Source: Irpex lacteus (taxonomy: Eukaryota; Basidiomycota; Agaricomycetes; Polyporales; Irpicaceae). Taken from it: DNA of 64,000 nucleotides. Each line of letters begins with the position of its first letter. Within the stretch, counting starts at the first letter, position 1. The notes beneath the pieces were generated by a model. The model was not told where the DNA came from, did not search any database, and saw only the letters and a list, made by a program, of their open reading frames with translations. Location of the stretch: NCBI GenBank assembly GCA_001986395.2, contig MQVO02000002.1, positions 3,162,001-3,226,000 on the forward strand. Direction: 5' to 3'. Made by a program: the position numbers and the translations under genes. This document shows positions 53,958 to 64,000 of this stretch, in pieces.

Positions 53958-56901
53958 ATGGCCTACAACCGCGAATGGGACAGAGGCAAAGACTGGAACA
54001 ACAACGAGTCCTGGAACGACGACTCGTGGGGCGGATACGACAATTCGTGGAATGAGTATGGGAATAATAGTAATAGTAACTACCAGGGTAGAGACGATAG
54101 TTATTACAATGAGGGGAAGAGGCGAAAATTCAATAACGGGGTGAGATCCTGTTTCTTTGACTTGTTGGGCAATAGTGTAACATGGGTCATATCTAGGGCT
54201 ACCGTGCCTCTCAACCGTACGAATCTGGCGGATTTGAAGACTACACCGTCGCGCGTTCAGGTCAATCTGGCTCCGGCTCTCATGAGTATCAAGAAGAAAG
54301 GTATCCCGGCGGTGGCGGTGGCGGTCACCAACACAAGAAACGCATGGCACCCAGCGAACCAAGCCCGCATGTCATATTCCTGGGTTTGGACTCAGACTTT
54401 ACGGAGGCAGACGTACGGCTCACTCCTCCTAATCCCAAGACACGTTCGGAGCTAACACCTACTACCATTACAGTTCTCAGCGTACCTGAACGGCCAGAAC
54501 TGCACCGTCGAATCGGTGACGATCATCAGAGATAGAACATCAGGCACTTACTCGCCCCTTCACTCCCTCGTCCACAGTGCATTGACGTGCTCTTCCTCAT
54601 CCCCTCGTGGTGTTTTCTTTTCTTTAAAGGTGCATCCAAGGGCTTCGGGTTCGCGCAGTTCGCCTCGGTCGAGCAAGCACGCGCCTTCGTCGACTCGCGC
54701 TTCCCCTTCATCCAGATGCCCCCGCCCGCGTCGCACGGGGCGTCGGCCAAGGCCGCGTTTTATAAGGCGTTGGAAACGGGCCAGCAGCATAATGGACGGC
54801 GTATCAAGATTGATTATTCGCAGAGCGCCAACCCGAGCGATAGACGGAGAGGGCCGTTGAATATGAACGATGGGACTAGAGATATTGGTAATACGCAGGC
54901 ACCTGTGTTGTTGTTCCGTGGCTTGGATCCGTTGTCGGGACCTCAAGCGATTGCACAAGCTATGAAGAACTCTTCTGGCATCGGCAAGGAGGGTGCGAAG
55001 GGCATGAAGAGGATCATTCTGATCAAGGACAAAAACACCATGGCGAGCTGGGGCTTTGCCTTTGTCGAGTTTATCGACGTGCCTGTGAGTGGTTCCGATT
55101 ACACTCCCCTTGAGTACGTTTCACGCTTATTTCACAGTCGGCGGCGGCGGTACTCGGTGCAACCATGTCCGCGACCATACACCCTTCGGGCTTCCGAATA
55201 TCCGAACGTCCAGTCGCTGCGTCATTTGCTCATCCTTATTCGTTCCAACCGTTACCTGACTATACTCTTCGGGACGATGCTTGCATACCCTCGTCCATGG
55301 CTCTTGGAGGTATGGAAGGCGGCGTGGTCCGCTATTGGGACGAAGGTTCGACAGTTGCTGTTTTGGAGTTCAAGGTCGAGCAGCCCGCGCAGGTTGCGGA
55401 AGCAGCACCTGCCGTGAAAGAGAAGAAAAAGAAGCCGAAAAGTACGCTCTCTGGTTTATGTACACGTGGCATGTTGCTGATATCATGTTATAGCTGACGA
55501 TGGAACGAATAAACCCGTCGAAGCGTCTACACTCCCTGTCTCAGACAAGCCAGTGACGCTGAGCTTCAAAGGTGGTTTTGGTGCCAAACCTGCTCTGTCG
55601 GCACCTATTGTGTCAGGACCGGTCAAGGTAGTCGCCCCGACGTCGGTGGGATTCTCCATGGCAGACGAAGAGGAAGGGCAAGACGACGTCAACGATCGTC
55701 TGCCGAGTGATGCTAAGGGTTTGTTCTATGCCTTGACGCGCGCGAAGATGCGGTTGTGGATGTGTGCATTGACGTCCTGTACGATGCAGTATTCACCGCG
55801 AAGAAGGTCGCGCCCATGGTTGCCAGCAAGAAGGTGAGAAAACGTGGTCATACTGTTCGCTAGGCGGTATACTAAAATACTTCAGACTGCAAACAACATC
55901 TCCAAATGGAACCAAGTCCAGGAAGAACTGAAGGAAGGAGTTGCTCCTGCCACAGCCCCTGCACCAGTGCCGGTGGTACGCCTTCGTCACTTCACTGTTC
56001 TGTTTTGCATGAGACAATGTCTGATTAGGAGGCCCCTCGTCCTGTGCAACCGGTCGTCGCCCAGGTCAAGGAGAAGTCGTCAACCCCAGTTCCTTCAACG
56101 GACTCCGAGTTCGAATTTGCCGACACAGCAGCTTTATCTTGTCTGCTCTGCTCCCGCAAGTTCTCGACACTGGATCAGCTGAAGAGGCACAACAAGGAGT
56201 CCGACTTGCACAAGGTTCGCTGAAAGTCTACTTATCCACGAAACACGATGTTCATGTTCGCGTTCCGTTACCCAGAAAAACTACAAAGATGCCGCCCTAA
56301 GAGACGTCGCAAGAGAGAAAGCAAAGGCCGCCAAGACCAAGACCGAGCAACCCAAATATCGCGATCGAGCCTCTGAGCGCCGCGTCATGCATAACCAGCC
56401 AGACATCCCCCTGCCCGAGCCCAACGCGGTCGCTGGCAAGCCTGGGGCAGCGAAGAAGAGGTTCGCCGAAGGTCCCCACCTCCTGCCTCTCCTCCGCCTC
56501 CACCCGTCAACCCTGGCGAAGACACCAGTAATGTGGGCAACAAACTCCTTCGTATGATGGGCTGGAAGGAAGGCACTGGGCTGGGGACTGACGGTGAGGG
56601 TCGCGTGGAACCGATGTGAGTTTGACGTTCTTGCATACCTGAGGGTCAGATACTGAAATTTTCTAGACAAACTGCGATATATGCTGCGGGAGTCGGTCTT
56701 GGTGCTAGCAAAGGTAAAGAAATCGGGAAATACACCGAGGGATATTCCGGATACGTCCATATGGCGCAGGATTCGGTGAGTGCTACGTTCAGCGAATATA
56801 CTCAAATCAAAAACTGGAAAGATGCACTGGTACAACACGTTCAGAAAAAGCTGACTGCTCTCTCTCACTGATAATAGGCTAGGGAGCGATATAACAACTG
56901 A
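53958..56901 (+). CDS. RBM5/RBM10-like splicing factor (RRM, C2H2 zinc finger, G-patch), with apparent 1-nt loss
   Basis: A nuclear spliceosome-associated RNA-binding protein. Twelve exons were read: 53958-54140, 54197-54412, 54474-54543, 54630-55084, 55138-55441, 55494-55718, 55790-55833, 55886-55975, 56029-56214, 56276-56615, 56667-56775 and 56878-56901. Domains in order: an Asn/Tyr/Asp-rich N-terminus; RRM1 ('VIFLGLD...SKGFGFAQF'); RRM2 ('VLLFRGLD...WGFAFVEF'); a Lys/Pro linker; a C2H2 finger ('CLLCSRKFSTLDQLKRH'); and a G-patch ('NKLLRMMGWKEGTGLG'). The intron at 54544-54629 has a GC donor. Near 56474-56477 the frame must shift by one to join FAEGP to the Pro-rich G-patch leader. One extra C there gives 748 aa; otherwise a 68-nt intron at 56461-56528 would be needed. 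Confidence 0.85.
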
Positions 56902-57177
56902 GAGCAGAATACGGGTGGACCTTTGCTATACCCGTCTCGTCTCACCACGCGTTGTTAAAGGCGTGGGTTCTCTCCACTCAGTACCCTTTCTCTTAGTCCT
57001 TCCTGCGTATTGGGTTTAAACACAATAAAGAGATAATTATTGGTTATGTTTTTGTATAGTTTGGAGGCCACAGATGGATGTGGTACACAATAATGAACGA
57101 TACTATTTAACGAGTGGGAGTTACCGAGTCAACGTATCAAAGTGTTCGCATACAGTCATATCGTCCTAAGCGGAGTC

Positions 57178-58269
57178 TCAGAGGAAGAACAAGCCGACGA
57201 AGGCGGCGGCAACGACGTTCTGGAGGGAGACAATAGTCATGCCAGCGGCGCTGGAGCTGCCAGTGGGCTGGGCGGCACCACCGCTAGATCCAGAACCCGA
57301 TGCGTGAGTCGAAGAGTTGCCGCTGCCAGAAGGCTGGGGAGCCGAGAGCGTGGAGCTGACGACAGCAGAGGTAGCGGGGATGGAGGAGTTATCGGCGCCG
57401 TTTGCGACGGTGATGTACGTGCCCTGCAAATGATGGTTGAGTCATCGAAAGGCCAGTCGACTCGAGATCACTTACAGCAACGAGCGCACCCAAGCCGCTG
57501 TTCTTGACGTAGTCCTGGAGGTTGAAGACGGAGATGGGGGTATCAGGGGCGTTCAAACCATCGGGGGCCTTGAAGCTCTCGGGCTGGGCATACAGCAGGA
57601 TAGCGTAACTGTTCCGGAGCATTAGATGAAAGCACGACATTGGTTGAGTTGCGTACGCACCGGTGAGGACCGCTACCGGCGGCGGGAGCAGGGCCACCGT
57701 ACTTGGTGATGGCAACAGCGCTGGCCGTAGAGACGTTCAGCGGCGCGGAGCCTACCAGCCAGATTCAGTTCAAAATTCAAGTCGAAAAATACACAAGCAT
57801 GAATCACTGACCGTTGGCAACGGTAGCTCCGTTAACGAGCCAGTGCCTGGTTTGGCCTTGGGACTCATCGGTTCCGACGGGTCCGGCATCAGCCATGACA
57901 ATGGTGTAGTTGCCACTGAGCTCGACAGTGCTGTTCGCTGGGGTCAGCGAAAGACTGGGCACAGGCTGGACCTCTACAAATGTGTTCGGGGTGAGTTGTG
58001 GAGGTAGTGGGGTGCCGAATAACACTAGACGTACGCTGCTGGGTAAGAGCCTGTCCGGGTGAGACATCACCGACTCCAGTGAAGGAGAGGGTCAGGACGG
58101 CAGAGGGGTCGAAGGTAGGAAGCAACGAGGGTACGAGCTCAGCCTGGGTGAAGTGAGCCTCGATGGCCGCGACACCGAGCGCGGTGTTGTTGGACGCGGT
58201 GCTGTTTTGAGCTGCGACGAGCTTGACGGACGCAAGGGCGAAAGAAAGAACGACTGGTGCGAAGATCAT
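57178..58269 (-). CDS. Secreted, probably GPI-anchored PEBP-like protein
   Basis: Five exons (58035-58269, 57812-57973, 57661-57751, 57476-57608, 57178-57423) encode 288 aa. A signal peptide of about 20 residues ends at VAAQ. The phosphatidylethanolamine-binding protein fold shows in 'NYTIVMADAGPVGTDESQGQTR' split around the ligand pocket, HWLVNG, and 'GSGPHRYAILLYAQP' (the GxHRY motif). The domain is followed by a Ser/Gly/Thr-rich stalk and a hydrophobic C-terminus ('VAAAFVGLFFL'), a typical GPI-attachment arrangement with candidate omega sites in the preceding Ser-Ser-Ala-Ala-Gly. It is probably a cell-wall or plasma-membrane lipid- or ligand-binding protein; the precise role is unknown. 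Confidence 0.85.
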
Positions 58270-58645
58270 GGTGGTTATTGTCGAAAGACTGACTAGAGGT
58301 GAAGACCAGGTGAAGAGGAGAAGATGAAGGAAGGAGACAAGGAGGAAACGGGGCTCGCTTGGGGCCAAGACGCGGTCGCATGGCGCCGACACCATCACTC
58401 GGCACCGCTGACTGCGTTTGAGTAATTCGAGTATGTTCAGAAAATATTATCTACCTACGCCACACCAGTGTAGAGTCCGTGAAATATGCAAAAGAGACGA
58501 CTATCCAAGAATACAAAAGTAGTTAAACTGTATGTCGATACAACAGAATAAAATAGTGTGCGATGTAAAAGTAAATGCAGGAGATCGTATGAGCAGGAAG
58601 GGAAGAGAAGAGAAAAACCATAATCATCAGTTGTACGTCAACGTC
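58270..58645. other. Intergenic (PEBP promoter, formin 3' flank)
   Basis: About 375 bp; no gene seen. Confidence 0.5.
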
Positions 58646-61600
58646 TCACTGTGCCTCGTCAGTTCCGTTCTCCGTCGTTGGGGCATGTATCGTGGAATTG
58701 CTCTCTTCGGCTTCCGATGCACTTTCGCTGATGGACATCTCGTGTGTAGAGCGCGGGGAGAACTCGCCCTCTGTCAACGATGACTCCTGGAGCATGGGTG
58801 AACCTTCCAGTTCCTCTGCAATGCCACGGAAGGCGGACGTCGAAGGTCTTCTCCGTCGAGGACGACGCGGCGTAGAGGAGCTTGTTGGAGATGAGGGCGT
58901 TATGGCATCGAAACCGTTTGACTTCAGCTGAGCGAGCATGTTCAGCGCAAGGTCCGCAGTGTCGTTTCCAGTATTTCCACCAGCGAGCACATCTTCAGTG
59001 TTGAGGGTAAGAGGACCACTCGGTCTGCTCGATGCGCTTGGTCGCGCTCTGCGGCCCTTGCGCCCAATGTTGTCGCCGGCTCGCAATTTCTCCAGGAGGT
59101 TATCGAGGACTGCTGAGTTCTCAGCATCTTCGACCTCAGCCTCCTGCCTAGCCTTGGCCCGATTGGCCTTCGCTTCCTCGGCCGCCTGTCTTCGCTTCTG
59201 TGTAGACAGTTTCTCCTCTGCAATGGCCGTATTCTCTGCCTTGCATTTCTGATGGCGTACCGCATGTCAGAGACCTTCGGGAGAAGATAGCAAGAGAGAC
59301 AGACCTTGTAGGATGTAACGAAAGTCTTGAAAATACCATAGAACTCGGACGAGCTCATGTTATGATCGTCTTCACCATAGTACCTCAAGACATCATTGAA
59401 CGTCGAGTCTGCATGGTTGACATCATCCACGAGATCCTCAAGCTGGCTGGTCGCTTTGCCAACAAAGGTCCACATCTGCTTGCCGTAACGGTCCAACATC
59501 TCCATGTCCGAGAAGTTGTCTTTGAGCTCTTGGCGGATACGTTTCAATCCCTCGCGCAGTTCAGTGAGCGATTTGCGGACGTCCTGCAAGTTGACTAGAA
59601 TGATGTGAGCTCGGAGGTCGTTTTATCACAACCATAGCAGTACGAACTTCGATATGCTTCAGCTGGTGCAGCGAGCTCCTCGAGGAACTCTTCCATGTCA
59701 GGGAAGTGCTTTGATACTGTTCGTTCCAAGAAGTGAAGCAAGGTTGTGTTGTGCAACGACTTCGTGTCTACAAGCTATAGTAGGACATGTTAGTCCTCGT
59801 CCTCTGATAAATCACAGACGATGGGTAGATTTTACCTTGTTGATACTGCTGACACGGAAACCGAACGCGCCACCCTTGACACCAGTGCCGTTCATGTAAT
59901 TACCGATAAGGAGAATAAGCTGAAGGGGGCCTCGTTAGTTTTAGTAAACGTTGTAAGTATAAGGATACTTACACTAAGCAGCTCCTTGAAACGTTTCGCG
60001 TTAAGAAGAGCTTCTCCAGCCTCCGATAGTTTCCTTGCACTCTGTGGAATAGATGTCATTGGCGAATAGCCAGACCATACTGTCATAGACTCACCTCATC
60101 GAGCAATCCCAGACCTCGTCAAACTTGCGCCTGTACAACATGCCTTCTATCCTGGGTCCAAGCCGGTCAATCTTGATGAGCTGCACCATCAGACGATCAG
60201 AAGGGTGGAGCGTAGCGAGTTCGTCTGCCTCTGCGTTGCGGTAGACGTTGAGCTTTCCGACCTAGGAAATTGTCAGTACACGAACATGGTCCTCGAGGCG
60301 CCAGACTGACTTGTTCAGGGTTCGGCAGCACAGGTTTGAGTTCGCCAAGGAACACCTCTGTGCAGATCTCTGGATCAAACTGCTTGATCTTGTTGGCAAT
60401 CTCCTCTGGCTCCAGTCTCTTGATCTTTGACATCATGATTTCTGAGTGCGAAATGGAATTAGTTATGTTTTATTGTGGAGAGCAATTGTACTCACCGACG
60501 CGCTTCTTGGTTTGAGGATCAAGGACACTCTTGAGTTCAGCACGCTTCTGTTTGGCTAGACGAGCAGGTTAACAAGAATACGGCAACAATGTGGAATACA
60601 CTTACCCATCAAGTCGACTACAAGCTGCTTCGCCTTGAAATCTTCCTCCATCTCAGTCCACACACCATCCAACTGGAACTGTTTAATCCACTCCCGCTCC
60701 TTCTCAGTCAGCTCGTCGTTGAACACGGTCTTAGCAACTTGCTGCTGAGGCAGCTTATCCCACTGAAGCTGCTTCATCTTCGTGCTCGGCGTGATCGGGA
60801 TGTCCTTACGGGCCGATAGCAAGTTGTTGAGTTGTGCGCCCAGGTATGTCGAAGCACGTGCGGAACCAGGTTGTGACGGCGTAGAGAACCCACTTCGAGG
60901 AGGCGGTGGTGGAGGGGGTGGAGGAGCACCAAACATTGCTGTCGGTACACCAATGATACCACCAGGAGGGGGTGGCGGTGGTGGAGGAGGAGGAGGGGGA
61001 GGACCACCACCACCAATGCGTATCCCACCAAGGGGTGGTGGCGGAGGCGGTGGTGGCGGGGGCGGGGGCGGAGGAGGAGGGGGGGGAGGGAGACCGGCGG
61101 TACCAGGCGGTGGTGGCGGCGGAGGTGGAGGTGGTGGTGGAGGAGGAGCACCAATGTCATGCGCATCGGATTCTTCGGTAAGGGTAGGTAATGTCGGTGA
61201 GGATAATGGACTGGGTTCTGAAGGGGGTCTGCCCTTCAGTGTGAGCTGACGACGCAACTCTTCGGCCAAAGAACCAGGAACAGGCTTTACGGAAGCTACG
61301 GATGTTATTGATGTAGCGTCTGTCACAGTAGAAGATACACTCCTTGTTGAGCGTGACCGTCTGAGGCTGTCGCTATCTCGGTCCTCGGTCTCCGTAATAG
61401 AAACGTCGCTTTGGTCCCCTGTATCCTCTGTAGGAGCGGTAAGCATACCATTGGACATGGGAGGAGTTCCAAAGTCGCCCAGCTGCGATCGAGGGAGGTC
61501 TTTTGGTCGTGGAGAACCGCGAATGCTCCGTGGACTGTAGGAAGGCCCGTCTCGGGGAGGATACTACGAAGCACCCAATTAGTCTCGTGTAAATGTGACG

Positions 61601-64000
61601 AGGAAATAACTCACAATCTTGACACCTTGAGCAAGCTGTTGCTGTATTTGCTCCTGAGCTTCAGCATCATCCGCATCCATAAACTGCGAAGTACGCCCAT
61701 TCGCATACTCTGAAGCACGGGCCGCACCACCCTTGCCAGTCTTGCGTTTGGTAGATGCCTGGCGACGACGAAGACTGCCATTCTTCGTCGGGGTTGCACC
61801 CTCATCCGCGGTATCAGAGTCCTCACCGTCAATTTCACCATTAGCACCCCTCTGCTTCTTCTTCTTCTCGCGACCCTCAAGAATACCAATCGTCTTGTCT
61901 CGCTGTAGGTGTTTCTCGAGAGTGTCGATGAGCGTCTTTCTGTCCATCCCCTCCGAATTCTCCATGATCGTACCGACACCTTTGTGGACCTCCTTCAGCA
62001 TACGGAACAACTCCAAGATCTGAGCCTCTAACTGCGCGATCTGCTCTTCGTACCCAGCCTTCTGCGACTCCATTTGTCCTTGGAGTTTGGAGGTGTTTTC
62101 GCGCGACACGGTAAGCTTCTGCTCGAGACCGGAGATCTTCTCTTTCAGCTCGCCAACCAAACCGCCGCTAGCTTTGGATAGTTCCTCTTCCAACGCTTCC
62201 TTCTCGAGTCGCAAATGAAGAGCCGCAGCATTAGCCTTTACCAGGTCGTCTTCAATCTGCTGACTACGATCCGCGTCATTGAACTGCGCGATAATACGTT
62301 CGACTGAGACACCGAGTCGCTGCTCCGCTCCACCCAGGTGCTTATCCATGACCAGATCGGACACCATGGAATCAATAAGCTGGAAGTGATGCACCATAGC
62401 CGGACCCTCTTCCCTTACGAGCAACATATGCTGCAGTGTCGACAAGAAGTAATCCTGGGCCTTCGTATCCTTCGTCTTCGTACGGAGGGCATTGAATACA
62501 TCCTCGGGATTGGCGAGATCGCGTAGAATTTCCTCATCCATTCGCTCCTTGAGCTTCCGCTCAATGTCATCAAGGTTCTCTTGCAGTAAGTTCAGCTGCT
62601 TTTCGATAGCATCGACTTGGAAGCCGCGAGCAGTGGCCATTATGTTCGCTAGCCCTGCTGCCTCCATAAGCGAACGGTGATGTACCCGCAAGTCGATGTC
62701 TTCCATGGCATTGAGGATACCATTGATCAAGAGCAAATTCGAGGTCTGAAATAATCATTATGAGAAATGTTGGTGCACAGAACGGAGGAAGCTCACCGTA
62801 TACTCGTTGAGGGATGGGTCTATTCCTCCATGTCGCTTAACTTCCTCGCTGGCACCGACCAGAGTGCCCATACGCCCACGTCCTATCAACGCACTCTCGA
62901 AAGACTTGAACCAGTACGCATATGGGCTCCTGGCTCGTGGTTGTCTGTACTAAGGGTCTTGAGTCCCTCGACAACCAGGTTATACGCGCGGCCTTCATTC
63001 CAATAGACGATAAAGACCAGCACGTCAAGGATAAGCTTTCGGGTGGGTATGTTGGGGAGTTGAGTCCACAAGTGATTTGGGTAACGAAGCCGGTGTGTGA
63101 TAAAGCGTCTTCCGCGGCGAACTAGAAGATGGTCTCAATATGTTGGTAAGAACTATGAGAGAAAGCGACAAACCTTGTGATTAAAGATCCACTTGATGGT
63201 CTTTGCAATCTCGTATCAATGTCCACGTCCTCTTTGCGTCTACTGAACGTCAGCGTATATGCGCGATACATGTTCAAAATTGCTTACCGTTGTAGAGCTT
63301 TCTTACTTATATCGTACAGTGTTTTAGCTAGTACTGTGGTGCCCCGTAATTCAATGAATGTTTGGAACCAGCTGAAGGCCGACGAACCTCAACATGAACA
63401 TCAAGAATACCATTGATTACGTTTGGCACGCACCTAACTTCCTTCCCTCGTAACGATACCTGCAGGCCCGTAGCCTGCTTGAGCGTGACGGTGCCATCTA
63501 AGAACCTCCGCAAATACCACTCCGGAGTTTGCTCTGCAGAAGCCGCCGATCCAAACTCGTTCTGTCTCTTCGCCTGGTCCCTCTCCTCTTTCCATCGTAG
63601 CTGCTCGTCGCTGTGCACGATACTCCATTTCTGGTCTATCGAGAGGGGAATCTCCGGTAGCCCGCGATCGCGCCTTATGCCCTCGAACAGAGCTTCAATC
63701 TCTTCATTGCTAGGTCGCGGGTACACAAACTCTTCGCGGTCGCTGAAGCGTGAGGAGAGATGCGAGGATATGTTGGATAGATGGGAGTGGCGAGAATCGA
63801 AAGAGCTAAGAGTTGGAACATGCCGAGAGCTCCTCCTATCGCCCTCCAACCCGGGAGAGACTATCGTTGACGTCGGTCGTGAATTTGAAGGCATGTCGAA
63901 AGACTTGGTCATGCTTCTCGGCGAAGTAGCCCCAGAGGTACTAGTAGCATCCGTAACTGTGTATGCAGCCTCGCTCTCTCGATAGCGCCTACCACTGGTA
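58646..64000 (-). CDS. Formin (Bni1/Cdc12/SepA type), 5' partial, with four apparent 1-nt losses
   Basis: Nucleates and elongates actin cables for polarised growth and cytokinesis. Exons on the complement: 63434-64000 (runs off the edge), 63288-63371, 63174-63242, 62797-63121, 61615-62745, 60606-61563, 60496-60555, 60311-60441, 60095-60261, 59973-60041, 59836-59919, 59648-59774, 59305-59594 and 58646-59248. The visible N-terminus is the GTPase-binding/FH3 region ('FIELRGTTVL', 'RKLILDVLVFIVYWNEG'), then coiled coil, a long polyproline FH1 (60890-61150) and an FH2 domain ('MKQLQWDKLP', 'LIGNYMNGTGVKGGAFGF', 'MEEFLEELAAPAEAYR'). Conserved frame breaks occur near 63216, 63055, 62925 and 60105; each would be fixed by one base in a short homopolymer. 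I read the gene as functional. Confidence 0.9.

Noticed and set aside
60782..61249. Plus-strand glycine-rich open frame
   Set aside because: It is the complement of the polyproline FH1 domain of the formin.

Overview
This is nuclear DNA of a mushroom-forming basidiomycete (Agaricomycetes). Nearly every gene is broken by short introns (about 43-80 bp, GT-AG) and very small exons (9-18 nt). The gene content fits that group: a trehalose phosphorylase, a DUF6533 seven-helix membrane protein, a CHAT-TPR protein and a caspase-like C14 protein. No transposon, rRNA, CRISPR array or bacterial-type operon was seen.

Left part (1-29 kb), mostly housekeeping: the 3' end of an unknown gene, a TFIIB-family zinc-ribbon factor, trehalose phosphorylase, a small hypothetical protein, a GDSL/SGNH esterase, an isoprenylcysteine methyltransferase-like membrane protein, a short-chain dehydrogenase, a DUF6533 protein, a DJ-1/PfpI (Hsp31-like) protein, an SAM-dependent methyltransferase and the mitotic phosphatase Cdc25.

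Middle part (29-50 kb), the accessory block and the most interesting region: three divergent paralogues, all on the minus strand, sharing one architecture (tandem RRM-like domains, a long charged coiled coil, and a C-terminal domain with an HPD motif like a J domain). They are interleaved with a 1569-aa TPR-CHAT protease-like protein, a 713-aa caspase-like protein and a secreted pepsin-fold protein that has lost both active-site motifs. Two caspase-superfamily proteins beside coiled-coil partners resemble fungal regulated-cell-death or self/non-self loci. That reading is inference; the gene content and domains are read from the sequence. A direct repeat of about 220 bp links the two ends of this block.

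Right part (50-64 kb), housekeeping again: tRNA-Leu(UAA) with an intron, a small protein with two Arg/Pro-Gly-Gly repeats, COQ7, a complex I B15/NDUFB4-like subunit, an RBM5/10-like splicing factor (RRM, C2H2, G-patch), a secreted PEBP-like protein, and a formin that runs off the right edge. The splicing-factor and formin genes carry five apparent single-base losses, each next to a short homopolymer. They look like consensus-sequence errors rather than decay.

All exon structures were read by eye from splice signals, frame continuity and family resemblance. Where the summed exon length is a multiple of three this is a check on the model.
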